Positions 1-8,307 are shown, counted from the first letter of the stretch. The stretch is 42,591 bases of DNA from Candidatus Woesearchaeota archaeon (GCA_013330595.1 DUIB01000020.1:1-42591); one strand, 5' to 3'. The notes: generated from the letters alone by a model not told the origin. Made by a program: numbers and translations.

Positions 1-237
1 TTTGACCGGTGGTTCTTGACATGAACTTTTACCGAAAATCGGATTTATGAAGCTGAAGAAACTTAGGTTTACAAAGGACAGATCTCCGTTCGTGATCGTA
101 CTGGCTATCACTATAAAAAAACCTAAAGAACTAAGCACTGGAAAAACTAAAAATGAATAAGATATATATCTTAAAAGATATACTATAAATATAAGAATTT
201 CAGGTTTTATGATTCTGAATAATTCATTTGTTTTCAC
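1..237 (-). CDS. Partial membrane protein (N-terminal part, runs off the window)
   Basis: An open frame of 79 codons runs on the minus strand from a GTG at 237-235 to the window edge with no stop. The GTG overlaps the TGA of the upstream gene (GTGA arrangement), which suggests translational coupling and the same operon. The start reads MKTNELFRIIKPEILIF and is followed by hydrophobic stretches around residues 12-22 and 28-47, so at least one or two membrane segments are likely. No family is recognised. Because the start is GTG and the gene is cut, it is easily missed. Existence is supported by the open frame and overlap only; function is unknown. Confidence 0.5.
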   Translation of the reverse strand, partial: MKTNELFRIIKPEILIFIVYLLRYISYSFLVFPVLSSLGFFIVIASTITNGDLSFVNLSFFSFINPIFGKSSCQEPPVK

Positions 238-698
238 TTCAGCCTATATCCGCATTTATGGCAATAGTTTGCATTGATCGGATTATGGTTGTTGCATTTC
301 TTGCATAATATGATCGATAGATGATGAGAAGGCTGTTGTGCATTAGGTGGATGTATTCCATGATATGGGTGTGTCTGTGAATAATGGCTTGTATGTGTTG
401 GTTGATTGTGTGTTTGAGCAGTGGTATGGTGATCAACTGTTTTATGAATATGATGTTTCTCCAGGGTATGCTTATGTCTCTCTGCAATGATTGATTGCAT
501 GTTTTCATCAGATTCTCTATCTATTTTCCTTAAGAAGAGCTTGGCAAATCCGACAACTATAAATATTATTCCTACAAAGAAAAATATCGCCATGCTTGTA
601 TTTGGCTCATTGTTTTTTGGAATGTACTTATAGACGTATCCGGAAACAGCTGCAACAAATATTCCTATGATGATATATGCTAATCCATGAATCTTCAT
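234..698 (-). CDS. Two-TM, His-rich, C-terminal zinc-ribbon membrane protein
   Basis: This 154-aa protein has two hydrophobic segments (about residues 5-24 and 36-54). A basic/acidic stretch follows, then a His/Thr/Gln-rich region (about 75-128) with more than 20 histidines. The C-terminal zinc ribbon is CKKCNNHNPINANYCHKCGY, with two CxxC knuckles at about 132-150. The ribbon and His tail probably face the cytoplasm and could bind zinc or other metal ions; that is inference. The gene is the last full gene after two ABC permeases and overlaps the next frame by GTGA, so it is probably in the same operon. It has no named family that I recognise. Confidence 0.75.
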   Translation of the reverse strand: MKIHGLAYIIIGIFVAAVSGYVYKYIPKNNEPNTSMAIFFFVGIIFIVVGFAKLFLRKIDRESDENMQSIIAERHKHTLEKHHIHKTVDHHTTAQTHNQPTHTSHYSQTHPYHGIHPPNAQQPSHHLSIILCKKCNNHNPINANYCHKCGYRLK

Positions 699-729
699 AG
701 TGTTAATTGAGGATTGCGTTTTATAAATT

Positions 730-1947
730 TTATGAGCGCAAAGCGTCGACGGGGTTCATTCCGGTTGCCTGTCTGGCTGGAAATATTCCAGAGATTGTTC
801 CAATAACTAAGGCAAATAATGCTGCTCCTAATAGCAGCCACCATGGCAGAAAGACCTGGAAAAATCCTTCGCCAAGAAATGTCTCAATCAGTTTCTCTGC
901 CAACAGGCTTAAGCCGCTACCTATCAATACACCTATTGTTCCTCCAATAAAGCCTATTAGCGAGGATTCTATCAGGAATATTTGTATGATGTCAGAATTC
1001 TTTGCGCCAATACTTTTCATTATGCCTATCTCTCTTCTTCGTTCAAGAACAGCTGTATACATCGTATTTGCTATGCCTATTGCGCCGACAAGCAGAGATA
1101 TTGATGCAAGTCCTATCAATAATGTTGTTATGACATTGAAGATTACAAGAAATGATTCAACGAATTTTTTTGTTGATTCTACAGTGAAATCCTCCCTGCC
1201 TTCTTTGACATTTCTTTCTCTTCTAAGATCTTTTTTGATATTTTCCACGACTTGATCAAGCTCTTCGGCATTATATATCTTGACCATTATCATGGATACT
1301 TCTTCTTTCTCGTCAAATAAGTCTCTTGCATCATCAAGAGTCATCATTATTATGCTTGAGACTCCAGGATTGCCTCCTGTCTTTATTATGCCAACAACTG
1401 TGAATTCCTCGTCATTTATATGGATCTTATCATTTACATAAATCTGTCTGCCAAAGTTTGACTCTTTTGCAAGCTCTGGACCAATGATGATTTTATTATT
1501 GTCGCCTTCTTTGAGTGTTCTTCCATACTCAACATCATACATGCCTGTATCGTCATAAACAATCCTTGTATCATCAACAGGCATTCCTCTGATAAAGCTG
1601 AACTTGGTTTTTTTATTGAATTCAATCTTTGCAATCTTCTGCAATGGACCTATGGCTTCATGGACTCCTGATGATTTCCTTACAACATCCAAGTCATTAG
1701 TTGTTAATGTTATGCCAGAATCCTGGATTCCAGGCCCTCCTTGAGAAGCAGATTTAGCTGTCACAGTTATTTTATCAGCACCAATCTTGACAAATTGTTG
1801 GTCAACAGTGTATTGCAATCCTTTTCCCAGGCTGACTAATGCAACAACTGCAGCAATTCCTATCACTATTCCTATGACTGTCAGCCAACTCCTCAATTGT
1901 CTATGAGTCAAGTTCTCGACTGCTAATTTGAAAAAATCCTTAAACAT
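730..1947 (-). CDS. ABC transporter permease, MacB/FtsX type (second copy)
   Basis: This 405-aa protein is a full-length MacB-like permease. It has an N-terminal TM (about residues 19-41), a large extracytoplasmic MacB periplasmic core domain (about 45-270), and three C-terminal TM segments forming the FtsX domain. The FtsX signature region reads ERRREIGIMKSIGAKNSDI, and the C-terminus ends with the typical GIFPARQATGMNPVDALR. It is a close paralogue of the permease just upstream; the pair presumably forms a heterodimer with the ATPase of this operon. By family analogy it exports a peptide, lipid or drug, or transmits force to an extracellular partner. The substrate cannot be read from sequence. 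Confidence 0.93.
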   Translation of the reverse strand: MFKDFFKLAVENLTHRQLRSWLTVIGIVIGIAAVVALVSLGKGLQYTVDQQFVKIGADKITVTAKSASQGGPGIQDSGITLTTNDLDVVRKSSGVHEAIGPLQKIAKIEFNKKTKFSFIRGMPVDDTRIVYDDTGMYDVEYGRTLKEGDNNKIIIGPELAKESNFGRQIYVNDKIHINDEEFTVVGIIKTGGNPGVSSIIMMTLDDARDLFDEKEEVSMIMVKIYNAEELDQVVENIKKDLRRERNVKEGREDFTVESTKKFVESFLVIFNVITTLLIGLASISLLVGAIGIANTMYTAVLERRREIGIMKSIGAKNSDIIQIFLIESSLIGFIGGTIGVLIGSGLSLLAEKLIETFLGEGFFQVFLPWWLLLGAALFALVIGTISGIFPARQATGMNPVDALRS

Positions 1948-1991
1948 TGTTTCTCCATTTTTTATGTGTTAATTTATTATGTAACTTGTTA

Positions 1992-3194
1992 CTATTCATA
2001 ACGCAAAGACTCGACAGGACTTTGTTTTGATGCCTGTCTAGCAGGCAATAACCCTGATATCATGCCTATGATGAATGCAAATGCCAATGATCCTAAAATA
2101 AGATACCAGGGGAAATATGCCTTTAGTAGTATTGTATCAAGGACAACTCTTCCAATGTATTCAATAATCTTGCTCAATCCTATGCCTATCAGAATTCCTA
2201 TTATACCGCCTATTAATCCTATCATTCCTGACTCAATAAGAAATATCTTCAGTATCTGGTCATTTCTTGCTCCAATGGCTTTCATGACACCTATCTCATT
2301 GGTTCGTTGAAGAACAGCAGTATACATAGTATTCATTATTCCTACTCCTCCAACAAATAAAGAGATAGCCGCAATTCCTATGACAATTGCTGATAATGCA
2401 TCAAGTATAACACTAAAGGATTCCAGCAGTTGATCAGCTGTTTGCACAACAAAATCTTCCTCTCCCCCATCTACATCTCGAGAATCTCTTAATCCTCTTT
2501 TAATATCATCAGCTACAACTGTAGGATTTTCAGCCTTATCTACTCTAACCAATAAGTAATTATATTCTTCTGTATTATACAAATCCTTATAAGTGTCTAA
2601 TGGAATGACTATGCCGTTATCCATGTCAGGATCTCCCATTTTATCAATTACTCCAACAACATCGAATGCTTGTCCATTGACAATAAGCTTATCGCCTAAA
2701 CCTACTGGCTTGTCAAATGTTTTTCTTGTTAATTCATAACCAATAATAGCTTTATACTTATCGCCGTCTTTCAATGGCCTTCCAGCTATATATTTAAGAT
2801 TATAGCTTTCATCAGCTAATTTTTGGCCTTCACCAGTAGGATAGCCTATGACTATATTCACATATAATTGCCTATGGAACTCGACTCTTGCAGAAGCAAA
2901 ACCAACCCCTATGACTTCATCCACCCCATTTACGCGTTCAATCTCATCTATATCATCCTGTGTGATGGGATTTCCTCCAGATGAGCCTGTGAATCCTGCA
3001 GCAGGATACACAAATATTTTATCTGTGCCTAATTTTTGGAATTCATCTGTAACAACTTTCTTTACACCCTGTCCTAGACTGACAAGGGCAACAACAGCTG
3101 CAATGCCGATGACTATTCCGATGATTGTCAGCATACTGCGTAATTTTCTATGAGTAATATTTTCCCAAGCTAATTTGAAATAGTCCTTGATCAT
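1992..3194 (-). CDS. ABC transporter permease, MacB/FtsX type (first copy)
   Basis: This 400-aa permease has the same architecture as its downstream paralogue: one N-terminal TM, the extracytoplasmic core domain, then three TMs with the FtsX motif QRTNEIGVMKAIGARNDQI and the terminal GLLPARQASKQSPVESLR. The gene ends in TAG followed at once by TAA, a tandem stop. It sits between a secreted NEW3-like protein gene and the second permease gene, about 44 nt before the latter, all on the minus strand. The two permeases differ enough to suggest an old duplication and a heterodimeric transporter. The family assignment is firm; the substrate is unknown. Confidence 0.93.
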   Translation of the reverse strand: MIKDYFKLAWENITHRKLRSMLTIIGIVIGIAAVVALVSLGQGVKKVVTDEFQKLGTDKIFVYPAAGFTGSSGGNPITQDDIDEIERVNGVDEVIGVGFASARVEFHRQLYVNIVIGYPTGEGQKLADESYNLKYIAGRPLKDGDKYKAIIGYELTRKTFDKPVGLGDKLIVNGQAFDVVGVIDKMGDPDMDNGIVIPLDTYKDLYNTEEYNYLLVRVDKAENPTVVADDIKRGLRDSRDVDGGEEDFVVQTADQLLESFSVILDALSAIVIGIAAISLFVGGVGIMNTMYTAVLQRTNEIGVMKAIGARNDQILKIFLIESGMIGLIGGIIGILIGIGLSKIIEYIGRVVLDTILLKAYFPWYLILGSLAFAFIIGMISGLLPARQASKQSPVESLRYE

Positions 3195-3217
3195 AATACC
3201 TCAAAAAAAGAAAAAAA

Positions 3218-4468
3218 TTAATACATGCCTTTTTTGTTTTTCTTGGTTTTTCTATATATTACGATGCCTGCTATTATTACAACAATTATTATTACAAATA
3301 TTATTGTCCCGAGATTGCTTCCATTAGAACCGTTTGCTTTTGCTGCACTAAGGATATTCATTGGAACATCAATATTCATCTCATAGTACTTGTTATTTGC
3401 ATCACGATACTGTAATGTTACTGGAATGTTTATCTTTTCAAGGTCTGATTTCACCGCTATTTTATAATCAACGCTCTGATAATCATCTGATTCAAGATTT
3501 CCCACATAAGTGGTGTCTGTTGTTGATAAGATCTCGTAATTGTCAGATGCTTTGAGTATAACATTAAGGAACTTTATGTCTCCTAGACCTTTGTTGATTA
3601 CTTTTAATGTAATTGTTCCGGTGGTTTTCTTCTGATTTATGTCAGTCTTGTCTAATGTCAAAGTCACTTCTGGTCTGCTATTCACTGTAACTCCGATGAA
3701 GTCTGACTTGTTCTTTTTATTGCCTAGATTGTCATAGTACTCTAATGCAAACGGAATTTTGTAGATTTTTGCTATTGCATCAGGATATGCTCTCAAGTCG
3801 AATGAGAATTCTGCACTTTGTCCTGGATCTAGCCTGAAGATCCTTTTTTCTGCACTGGAATCAATTGGTGCAAATGGAAGATCAACTAATGTTGACCCGA
3901 CTATAGATTGAAGATAAAGTTTCAGAGTTAGATCTTTGAATGTTGTTGGGGCAAGATTCTTAACAGTTATTTTTATTTTTCCATCAGATCCTGGTGCTAT
4001 TTGTTCTGGCTCTGTTGATACAGATTCAATTGAAATGGTTGTGTCTCTTGATTGCACAAACACTGTCAATTCTTGTTCAATCTGTACGCTTGATCCAGAG
4101 TCCTTTACTCTTACTTTGAATATGTTATTTCCTTGCAATGCTTTTTCATCAACCTTTAATGTGAAGTCAATAAGATAATCTTTTTTAGCACCTAATTGGC
4201 CTATTATTTTTGTTGTAGAATCTCCATATAGTGAAAATGGATATTCTGGCAAGAGTTCTACAATGACATTCTTTGCAATGTCAGTAGCATCACTTGATGC
4301 TGTATTTTGAACTAATAGCCAGACTTTTACTGTATCTCCTGGGCTTGCAGGATAAGGTTCATACTTGCTTAGGCTTACTTGCAATGATGGTGCAGATAAG
4401 GCACTTGGCATAGTCACTAATGCCAGCAATACAAAAATTCCGTAATATATTTTCTTCATTTTTTCCAC
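3218..4468 (-). CDS. Secreted, membrane-anchored NEW3-like (COG1361-type) protein
   Basis: This 416-aa protein has an N-terminal signal segment (about residues 5-25) and three or so Ig-like beta-sandwich modules. The modules carry typical phrases of archaeal S-layer-associated COG1361/NEW3 proteins (VTVKNLAPTTFKDLTLKLYL, INKGLGDIKFLNVILKAS). A C-terminal TM (about 387-405) and a short Lys-rich tail (RKTKKNKKGMY) complete it. It is exported and anchored with its beta domains outside. Its place between the ABC ATPase and permease genes suggests it works with the transporter as an extracellular adaptor or cargo-binding subunit, which is inference from context. It has no enzymatic motif. Confidence 0.85.
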   Translation of the reverse strand: MEKMKKIYYGIFVLLALVTMPSALSAPSLQVSLSKYEPYPASPGDTVKVWLLVQNTASSDATDIAKNVIVELLPEYPFSLYGDSTTKIIGQLGAKKDYLIDFTLKVDEKALQGNNIFKVRVKDSGSSVQIEQELTVFVQSRDTTISIESVSTEPEQIAPGSDGKIKITVKNLAPTTFKDLTLKLYLQSIVGSTLVDLPFAPIDSSAEKRIFRLDPGQSAEFSFDLRAYPDAIAKIYKIPFALEYYDNLGNKKNKSDFIGVTVNSRPEVTLTLDKTDINQKKTTGTITLKVINKGLGDIKFLNVILKASDNYEILSTTDTTYVGNLESDDYQSVDYKIAVKSDLEKINIPVTLQYRDANNKYYEMNIDVPMNILSAAKANGSNGSNLGTIIFVIIIVVIIAGIVIYRKTKKNKKGMY

Positions 4469-4479
4469 CTTTTCATCAT

Positions 4480-5205
4480 TTATTTTTCTTCACAATAATT
4501 CTTGCCATCCTTATGATAACATTTTAAGCTCTTAACTATTTGGCCGTCCTTCAATACTTCAATTCTATCAGCAAACTTAGCGAGATTATCATCATGTGTT
4601 ACCATTACAATTGTTTTTCCCTTTCTATGAAGATCTTCCAGGAAATGCATTACTGTCTCTCCTGATTTTGAATCAAGATTTCCTGTAGGTTCATCTGCTA
4701 ATAATATCTCTGGGTCAACAGCTAATGCCCTTGCTATTGCAACCCGCTGCTGCTGGCCTCCTGATAGTTCATTAGGCTTGTGATCAGTCCTGTCTCCAAG
4801 ATTTACTGTTTCCATTAATTTGTATGAGATCTGCTTTCTTTTTTCTTCAGGGACATCTAAGAATGTTAAAGGAAGCATTACATTTTCCTGGGCTGATAAT
4901 GTATTGATCAGATTGAATTTCTGGAATATGAAACCTATCTTTTTTCCTCGTACTTGAGCGAGTTGTGATTCTGATAACCTTGCAATATCATGTCCATCTA
5001 ACAAGATATGTCCTTTGCTTGGAACATCCAGACATCCAACCATATTCATAGCAGTGCTTTTTCCAGAGCCTGAAGGTCCTTGAATTGCAACAAATTCTCC
5101 TTTATGGACATTAAGATTAATGCCTCTTAATGCCTCAACTCTTACTTCACCCATGTCATATATCTTCCAAACATCCCTAAGTTCAATAACAGGCTTGTCT
5201 TTCAT
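4480..5205 (-). CDS. ABC transporter ATPase, MacB/LolD family
   Basis: This 241-aa nucleotide-binding subunit is complete: Walker [10 protein letters not shown] (43-51), Q-loop near residue 95, signature LSGGQQQR (147-154), Walker [12 protein letters not shown] (168-178), and the switch histidine in MVTHD. The sequence is typical of the LolD/MacB/FtsE branch. It energises the two permeases encoded downstream. Its start codon overlaps the stop of the regulator gene (ATGA), so regulator and ATPase are translationally coupled. The C-terminus has an extra Cys/Lys/His-bearing tail ([17 protein letters not shown]) beyond the minimal ATPase fold. Family call is firm. Confidence 0.95.
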   Translation of the reverse strand: MKDKPVIELRDVWKIYDMGEVRVEALRGINLNVHKGEFVAIQGPSGSGKSTAMNMVGCLDVPSKGHILLDGHDIARLSESQLAQVRGKKIGFIFQKFNLINTLSAQENVMLPLTFLDVPEEKRKQISYKLMETVNLGDRTDHKPNELSGGQQQRVAIARALAVDPEILLADEPTGNLDSKSGETVMHFLEDLHRKGKTIVMVTHDDNLAKFADRIEVLKDGQIVKSLKCYHKDGKNYCEEK

Positions 5206-5678
5206 ATTTTCCTCGCTTTCTCCATCCTTTTTATCATGTCCCCAATAATTTGTTCTCCTATTAGAACATCATTATAGTATTTTTCTATAATATTAAGTTC
5301 CTGTCTTGAAGATTTTGTCTTCTTATATTCGCTTATTATATGCGGTAGATCACTTTTTGACCTTCTGATTATGTATTCCTGTTTTTTCTTAAGCATATTC
5401 AGCATGACCTCGATAATATCATTTTCCATCTTTAGATATATCTTCTTTGAATGAGGTCTCTTATATTTATGAATCAATCCAGTAGTTTCCATGAATTTTA
5501 TGCTTGTTGATGTTGATGAGAGGCTATATCCTGACTTCTTTGCCAGCTCTTCTAGACTGATCTCCTCTGCCTCTAAGAATAGCACTGCAGCGAGCTTTGA
5601 TGTTGTCTCATCTAAGCCATTAGCCTTAACATTCTCTGACATCAATTCAATGAATTTATCCCTTGGTGTTCTGATCAT
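5202..5678 (-). CDS. HTH transcriptional regulator (GbsR/MarR-like winged helix)
   Basis: This 158-aa first gene of the ABC operon has a winged-helix domain at about residues 20-85. It includes a recognisable helix-turn-helix (EISLEELAKKSGYSLSSTST) and a wing (GLIHKYKRPHSKKIYLKM). A long helical C-terminal part, probably for dimerisation, follows. This pattern resembles the GbsR/MarR-like repressors often found upstream of archaeal MacB-type ABC operons. Two inverted repeats lie just upstream of its start and are plausible autoregulatory operators. It is likely an autoregulated local repressor or activator of the operon; the ligand is unknown. Confidence 0.8.
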   Translation of the reverse strand: MIRTPRDKFIELMSENVKANGLDETTSKLAAVLFLEAEEISLEELAKKSGYSLSSTSTSIKFMETTGLIHKYKRPHSKKIYLKMENDIIEVMLNMLKKKQEYIIRRSKSDLPHIISEYKKTKSSRQELNIIEKYYNDVLIGEQIIGDMIKRMEKARKI

Positions 5679-5693
5679 TTTCGTAATTACAAA

Positions 5694-5710
5694 ATTTCGT
5701 CATCCGAAAT
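5694..5710. promoter_or_regulatory. Inverted repeat upstream of the HTH/ABC operon (candidate operator)
   Basis: ATTTCG and CGAAAT arms are separated by 5 nt, beginning 16 nt before the regulator start codon. A second palindrome, GTAATTAC, lies between this and the start at 5683-5690. An AT-rich TTTAATTAAA next to the repeat at 5711-5720 is a possible TATA element for the minus-strand operon. The position suits a repressor site; binding by the operon's own regulator is inference. Confidence 0.45.
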
Positions 5711-5747
5711 CTTTAATTAAAAAATCACCTTAATGCGATTTTTGTAA

Positions 5748-5767
5748 CTTTTGGTATTTACCGAAAG
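5748..5767. promoter_or_regulatory. Second inverted repeat, CTTTTGGTA-tt-TACCGAAAG
   Basis: Nine-base arms with one mismatch are separated by two bases, in the intergenic region between the ABC operon and tRNA-Thr. The size and near-perfect symmetry suit a dimeric winged-helix regulator. It could serve either the operon on the minus strand or a promoter on the plus strand. Confidence 0.4.
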
Positions 5768-5815
5768 AAGTGAAAGTTGATTTATATATTTTATGGATTT
5801 TGCCTCAAAAAACAA

Positions 5816-5826
5816 CATTTTTAAAT
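5816..5826 (+). promoter_or_regulatory. TATA box of tRNA-Thr
   Basis: ATTTTTAAATG is centred about 30 nt before the tRNA 5' end. The other three tRNA genes in the window have the same arrangement (T-rich/AAAT element at about -28), which supports it as a promoter. Confidence 0.5.
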
Positions 5827-5881
5827 GAAATCCAAATCTTATTCTCTATGCGCCCCCGTAGCATAGTAGCTATTGCGGCAG

Positions 5882-5919
5882 ACTATATAACCGTCTACAA
5901 AGACGATTTATAGGCCGAG
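5882..5919 (+). other. BHB intron 1 of tRNA-Thr (38 nt)
   Basis: Central helix CGGC (5876-5879) pairs with GCCG (5914-5917). Both three-base bulges are AGA (5880-5882 and 5918-5920) and are cut AG|A. The inner intron stem is CTATA/TATAG. Removal makes GCAGA, which pairs with TCTGC. The core is the same as in the rnhB intron. Confidence 0.85.
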
Positions 5920-5926
5920 ACTTGTA

Positions 5927-5951
5927 AAATTCCGCAAAAAGGATCCACGAG
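5927..5951 (+). other. BHB-like intron 2 of tRNA-Thr (25 nt, anticodon loop)
   Basis: Removal is required to obtain a seven-base anticodon loop. The end is ambiguous by one A (37/38 or 38/39). The BHB is relaxed: TTGT pairs with ACGA including one U-G wobble if cut at 38/39. The inner stem is an imperfect TTCC/GGA. Confidence 0.7.
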
Positions 5952-5999
5952 ATCTGCAGGTCGCGAGTGCAATTCTCGCCGGGGGCTGTCATGCTTTCT

Positions 6000-6012
6000 G
6001 AGTGCAACTCTC
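6000..6012 (+). repeat. Partial copy of the tRNA-Thr T arm
   Basis: GAGTGCAACTCTC matches the T arm GAGTGCAATTCTC (5965-5977) at 12 of 13 positions, 13 nt after the tRNA end. It is a possible remnant of integration or duplication at the tRNA 3' end. It is short enough that chance cannot be excluded. Confidence 0.35.
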
Positions 6013-6057
6013 ATTTAAAATAACTAACTATTTAAAAGATGCTTTCTACTTAACATC

Positions 6058-6819
6058 ATGAAAAGAAAAATAGCATATCTTACTGTCGATGATGTGCCAA
6101 CTAAAGATTTCTGAAAAAAAGTTGATTTTTTGTTAAAGAAGAATATTCCTGCAATATTTTTTTGTATTGGTAAGAATATGGCTAAATATGAGGATGACTT
6201 AATTTATGCTATAAATAATGGATTCATTATAGGAAATCATGCTTTTAATCATAAACATTTTTCTGATTTAAATCTAAAAGATGCGTATAAAGAAATAAGA
6301 GATACTGATAAAATTATAGAATTATTATATCTAAAGGCAAAGATTAAAAGACCAATAAAAGTATTTAGATTTCCGTATCTTGATAAGGGAGCACATTTAC
6401 ATTCAAAGGATTACCGAAACAATTGGATGAAATATTCAAATAATGAGAAGAAAAATAAGATCCAAAACTATCTAAAAAAATTGGGCTATACACGACCCTT
6501 GTTTGAAAATATAAATATAAACTGGTATAATAAGAGCGGATTGCTTAAAGATGTAGATGTGTATTGCACATTTGACCAAATGGAATATTTTTTAGGTAAT
6601 GAAGATGCTCCTTATGGACTATCAGGGGAATCAGCAATTTTAGCAAGAATCGAAGAAGATTATCCTGAAGAGGGCAGAAGCTTAAATTTTAGCAAAACTT
6701 CAGATATAATAATGATTCATGATCATGAAAAAACCACAAGATTATTCTTCAAACTAATTAATGCCTATTTGAAAAAAGGAATAATCTTTAAACTTCCAAG
6801 ATTCAAAACATTCAAATAG
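6058..6819 (+). pseudogene. Polysaccharide deacetylase (NodB-like), interrupted by one in-frame UGA
   Basis: The reading frame from ATG 6058 to TAG 6819 encodes 253 codons and looks like a complete small NodB-type carbohydrate deacetylase. Seen are TVDD near the N-terminus (metal-binding Asp region), GNHAFNHKHF (the HxxxH metal motif), FRFPYLDKG, and a C-terminal MIHDHEKT. Codon 19 (6112-6114) is TGA, in the segment DF-stop-KKVDFLLKKN. Homologues as I know them have the same spacing, so nothing is inserted and a single base change would restore the frame (TGG, CGA or AGA to TGA). A TATA-like ATTTAAAAG lies about 28 nt before the ATG, fitting a leaderless mRNA. It is either a recent pseudogene or a readthrough gene. 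Confidence 0.7.
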
Positions 6820-6893
6820 ATCTTTCCATTTCTCCTTCTAAATCATAAACTTTATATCTTCATTCATACATTATCATGTTCAGGGTGAGGATG

Positions 6894-7061
6894 ATGGATT
6901 CATGTAAGATATGTTCTGGAGCATTTCAGGATAGTCCTGATCAATTGATTCTTTGTGAGCATAAGGAAGGTTTTGTTCATCTTGGATGCTGTATAGATAG
7001 ATGCTCAATGGATGGAAAGCCATGCGAGCATAGCAAAGGCCAATATAAGAAAGATAAGTGA
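6894..7061 (+). CDS. Small Cys/His zinc-finger protein
   Basis: This 55-aa protein has the pattern CKICSG ... CEHKEGFVHLGCC ... C ... CEHS, enough Cys and His residues for two zinc sites, and a basic C-terminus. I start it at ATG 6894 because GGTGAGG (6884-6890) just upstream is a ribosome-binding-type sequence. In addition, a TATA-like TTTATATC (6850-6857) would place the mRNA start after the earlier in-frame ATG at 6876. Starts at 6876 or 6891 remain possible. The protein resembles small RING/PHD-like Zn proteins; the role is unknown. It lies alone between two unrelated genes. Confidence 0.7.
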   Translation: MDSCKICSGAFQDSPDQLILCEHKEGFVHLGCCIDRCSMDGKPCEHSKGQYKKDK

Positions 7062-7071
7062 TTTAAACAAA

Positions 7072-8256
7072 TCATATCCTATTAACCTTTGTCTTTCTCG
7101 CAGCCTTCTTCACTGCTTCAGCAACCCTAGAAGCGACTCCTTTGTCGAATGGAGAAGGAATAATCTCATCAATAGTTGGTTTCTTAATCATTCCAGCTAA
7201 TGCTTCTGCTGCAGCGATCTTCATCTCAGTGTTTACCTCGCGTGCTCGAACGTCTAATGCTCCTCTGAATACTCCTGGAAATGCGAGGACATTATTTATC
7301 TGATTCGGGAAATCTGATCTTCCTGTTGCAATAATGAATGCTCCTGCTTTTTTTGCAATATCTGGCATGATTTCTGGGATAGGATTTGCCATTGCAAATA
7401 TTATTGATTTCTTATTCATACTCTGCACATGTTCTGCTGTCAAAGTATTTGGTGCAGACACTCCTATGAATACATCTGCATTCTTAATAACATGCACTAA
7501 ATCACAACATTCCTTATTTGGATTAGTTATTTTTGCAATCTCTAGTTTCATCGGATTCATGTTTTCTGTTCTTCCATCATAGATAGCTCCAAGAGTATCT
7601 ACCATAATGATATTCTTAGCACCATAATTCAATAAAAGCTTGGCTATTGCTATTCCTGCAGCCCCGACGCCATTGATTATTATTTTTATTTCAGAAAGTT
7701 TTTTTCCAGCAAGTTTCAATGCATTGATCATTCCAGCCAGGACAACTATTGCTGTTCCATGCTGATCATCATGCATTACAGGAATATCTAATTCTTTTTT
7801 TAATCTTTCTTCTATTTCAAAGCATCTTGGCGCAGATATATCCTCTAAATTAATTCCACCAAGCATAGGGCTTATTAGCTTTACTGTTTTAACTATTTCA
7901 TCAATATTTTTAGACGCTATTGCAATAGGCATTGCATCAATGTCTGCAAATTCCTTAAACAATACTACTTTTCCTTCCATGACAGGCAATGACGCTTCTG
8001 GTCCTAAATCTCCTAAACCAAGAACTGCTGTTCCATCAGTAATGACAGCAACAATATTTCCTTTAGAAGTATACTTATAGACATCCTCTTTATTAGCGGC
8101 AATCCTTCTGCAAGGCTCTGCAACTCCGGGAGTATATGCAATAGATAAGTCTAATTTATTCTTTAAAGGAACCTTTGATTTAACAGAGATCTTTCCTTTA
8201 TGTTTCTCATGAAGCTTTAATGATAATGCATTATAATCTAGTTTTTTATTAATCAT
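7072..8256 (-). CDS. Malic enzyme (malate dehydrogenase, oxaloacetate-decarboxylating)
   Basis: This 394-aa protein is the usual length of the short bacterial/archaeal malic enzymes. The N-terminal malic domain shows YTPGVAEPCRR (41-51) and VITDGTAVLGLGDLGPEAS (71-89). The middle has the metal-binding HDDQHGTA motif (about residue 155). The C-terminal NAD(P)-binding Rossmann domain has NGVGAAGIAIAKLL. It converts malate plus NAD(P)+ to pyruvate, CO2 and NAD(P)H in the cytosol, feeding pyruvate metabolism. It is monocistronic, with the next gene on the same strand 51 nt away. The cofactor (NAD or NADP) cannot be told safely from the sequence. Confidence 0.96.
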   Translation of the reverse strand: MINKKLDYNALSLKLHEKHKGKISVKSKVPLKNKLDLSIAYTPGVAEPCRRIAANKEDVYKYTSKGNIVAVITDGTAVLGLGDLGPEASLPVMEGKVVLFKEFADIDAMPIAIASKNIDEIVKTVKLISPMLGGINLEDISAPRCFEIEERLKKELDIPVMHDDQHGTAIVVLAGMINALKLAGKKLSEIKIIINGVGAAGIAIAKLLLNYGAKNIIMVDTLGAIYDGRTENMNPMKLEIAKITNPNKECCDLVHVIKNADVFIGVSAPNTLTAEHVQSMNKKSIIFAMANPIPEIMPDIAKKAGAFIIATGRSDFPNQINNVLAFPGVFRGALDVRAREVNTEMKIAAAEALAGMIKKPTIDEIIPSPFDKGVASRVAEAVKKAARKTKVNRI

Positions 8257-8307
8257 ACTATGATAAAATTTAATTGAATTATAAATTTAATTATTAATAC
8301 TGATAAT

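Larger units (their letters stand above)
5852..5987 (+). tRNA. tRNA-Thr(UGU), two BHB introns
   Basis: Exons are 5852-5881, 5920-5926 and 5952-5987. Joined they give a 73-nt tRNA: acceptor GCCCCCG/CGGGGGC with U73 (as I recall, typical of archaeal tRNA-Thr), anticodon stem GCAGA/TCTGC, loop CTTGTAA with anticodon TGT, and T stem GCGAG/CTCGC. Intron 1 (38 nt) splits the anticodon stem at 30/31; intron 2 (25 nt) is at 37/38 or, equally by sequence, 38/39. Oddities: the T loop reads TGCAATT, so the near-universal U55 is G. The D loop appears to have A at position 18, where G18 normally contacts residue 55. No CCA is encoded. Confidence 0.88.

Noticed and set aside
6090-6140. BHB intron as explanation for the UGA in the polysaccharide deacetylase
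   Set aside because: No CGGC/GCCG-like helix with paired three-base bulges; spacing to the next motif is already normal, so nothing is inserted.
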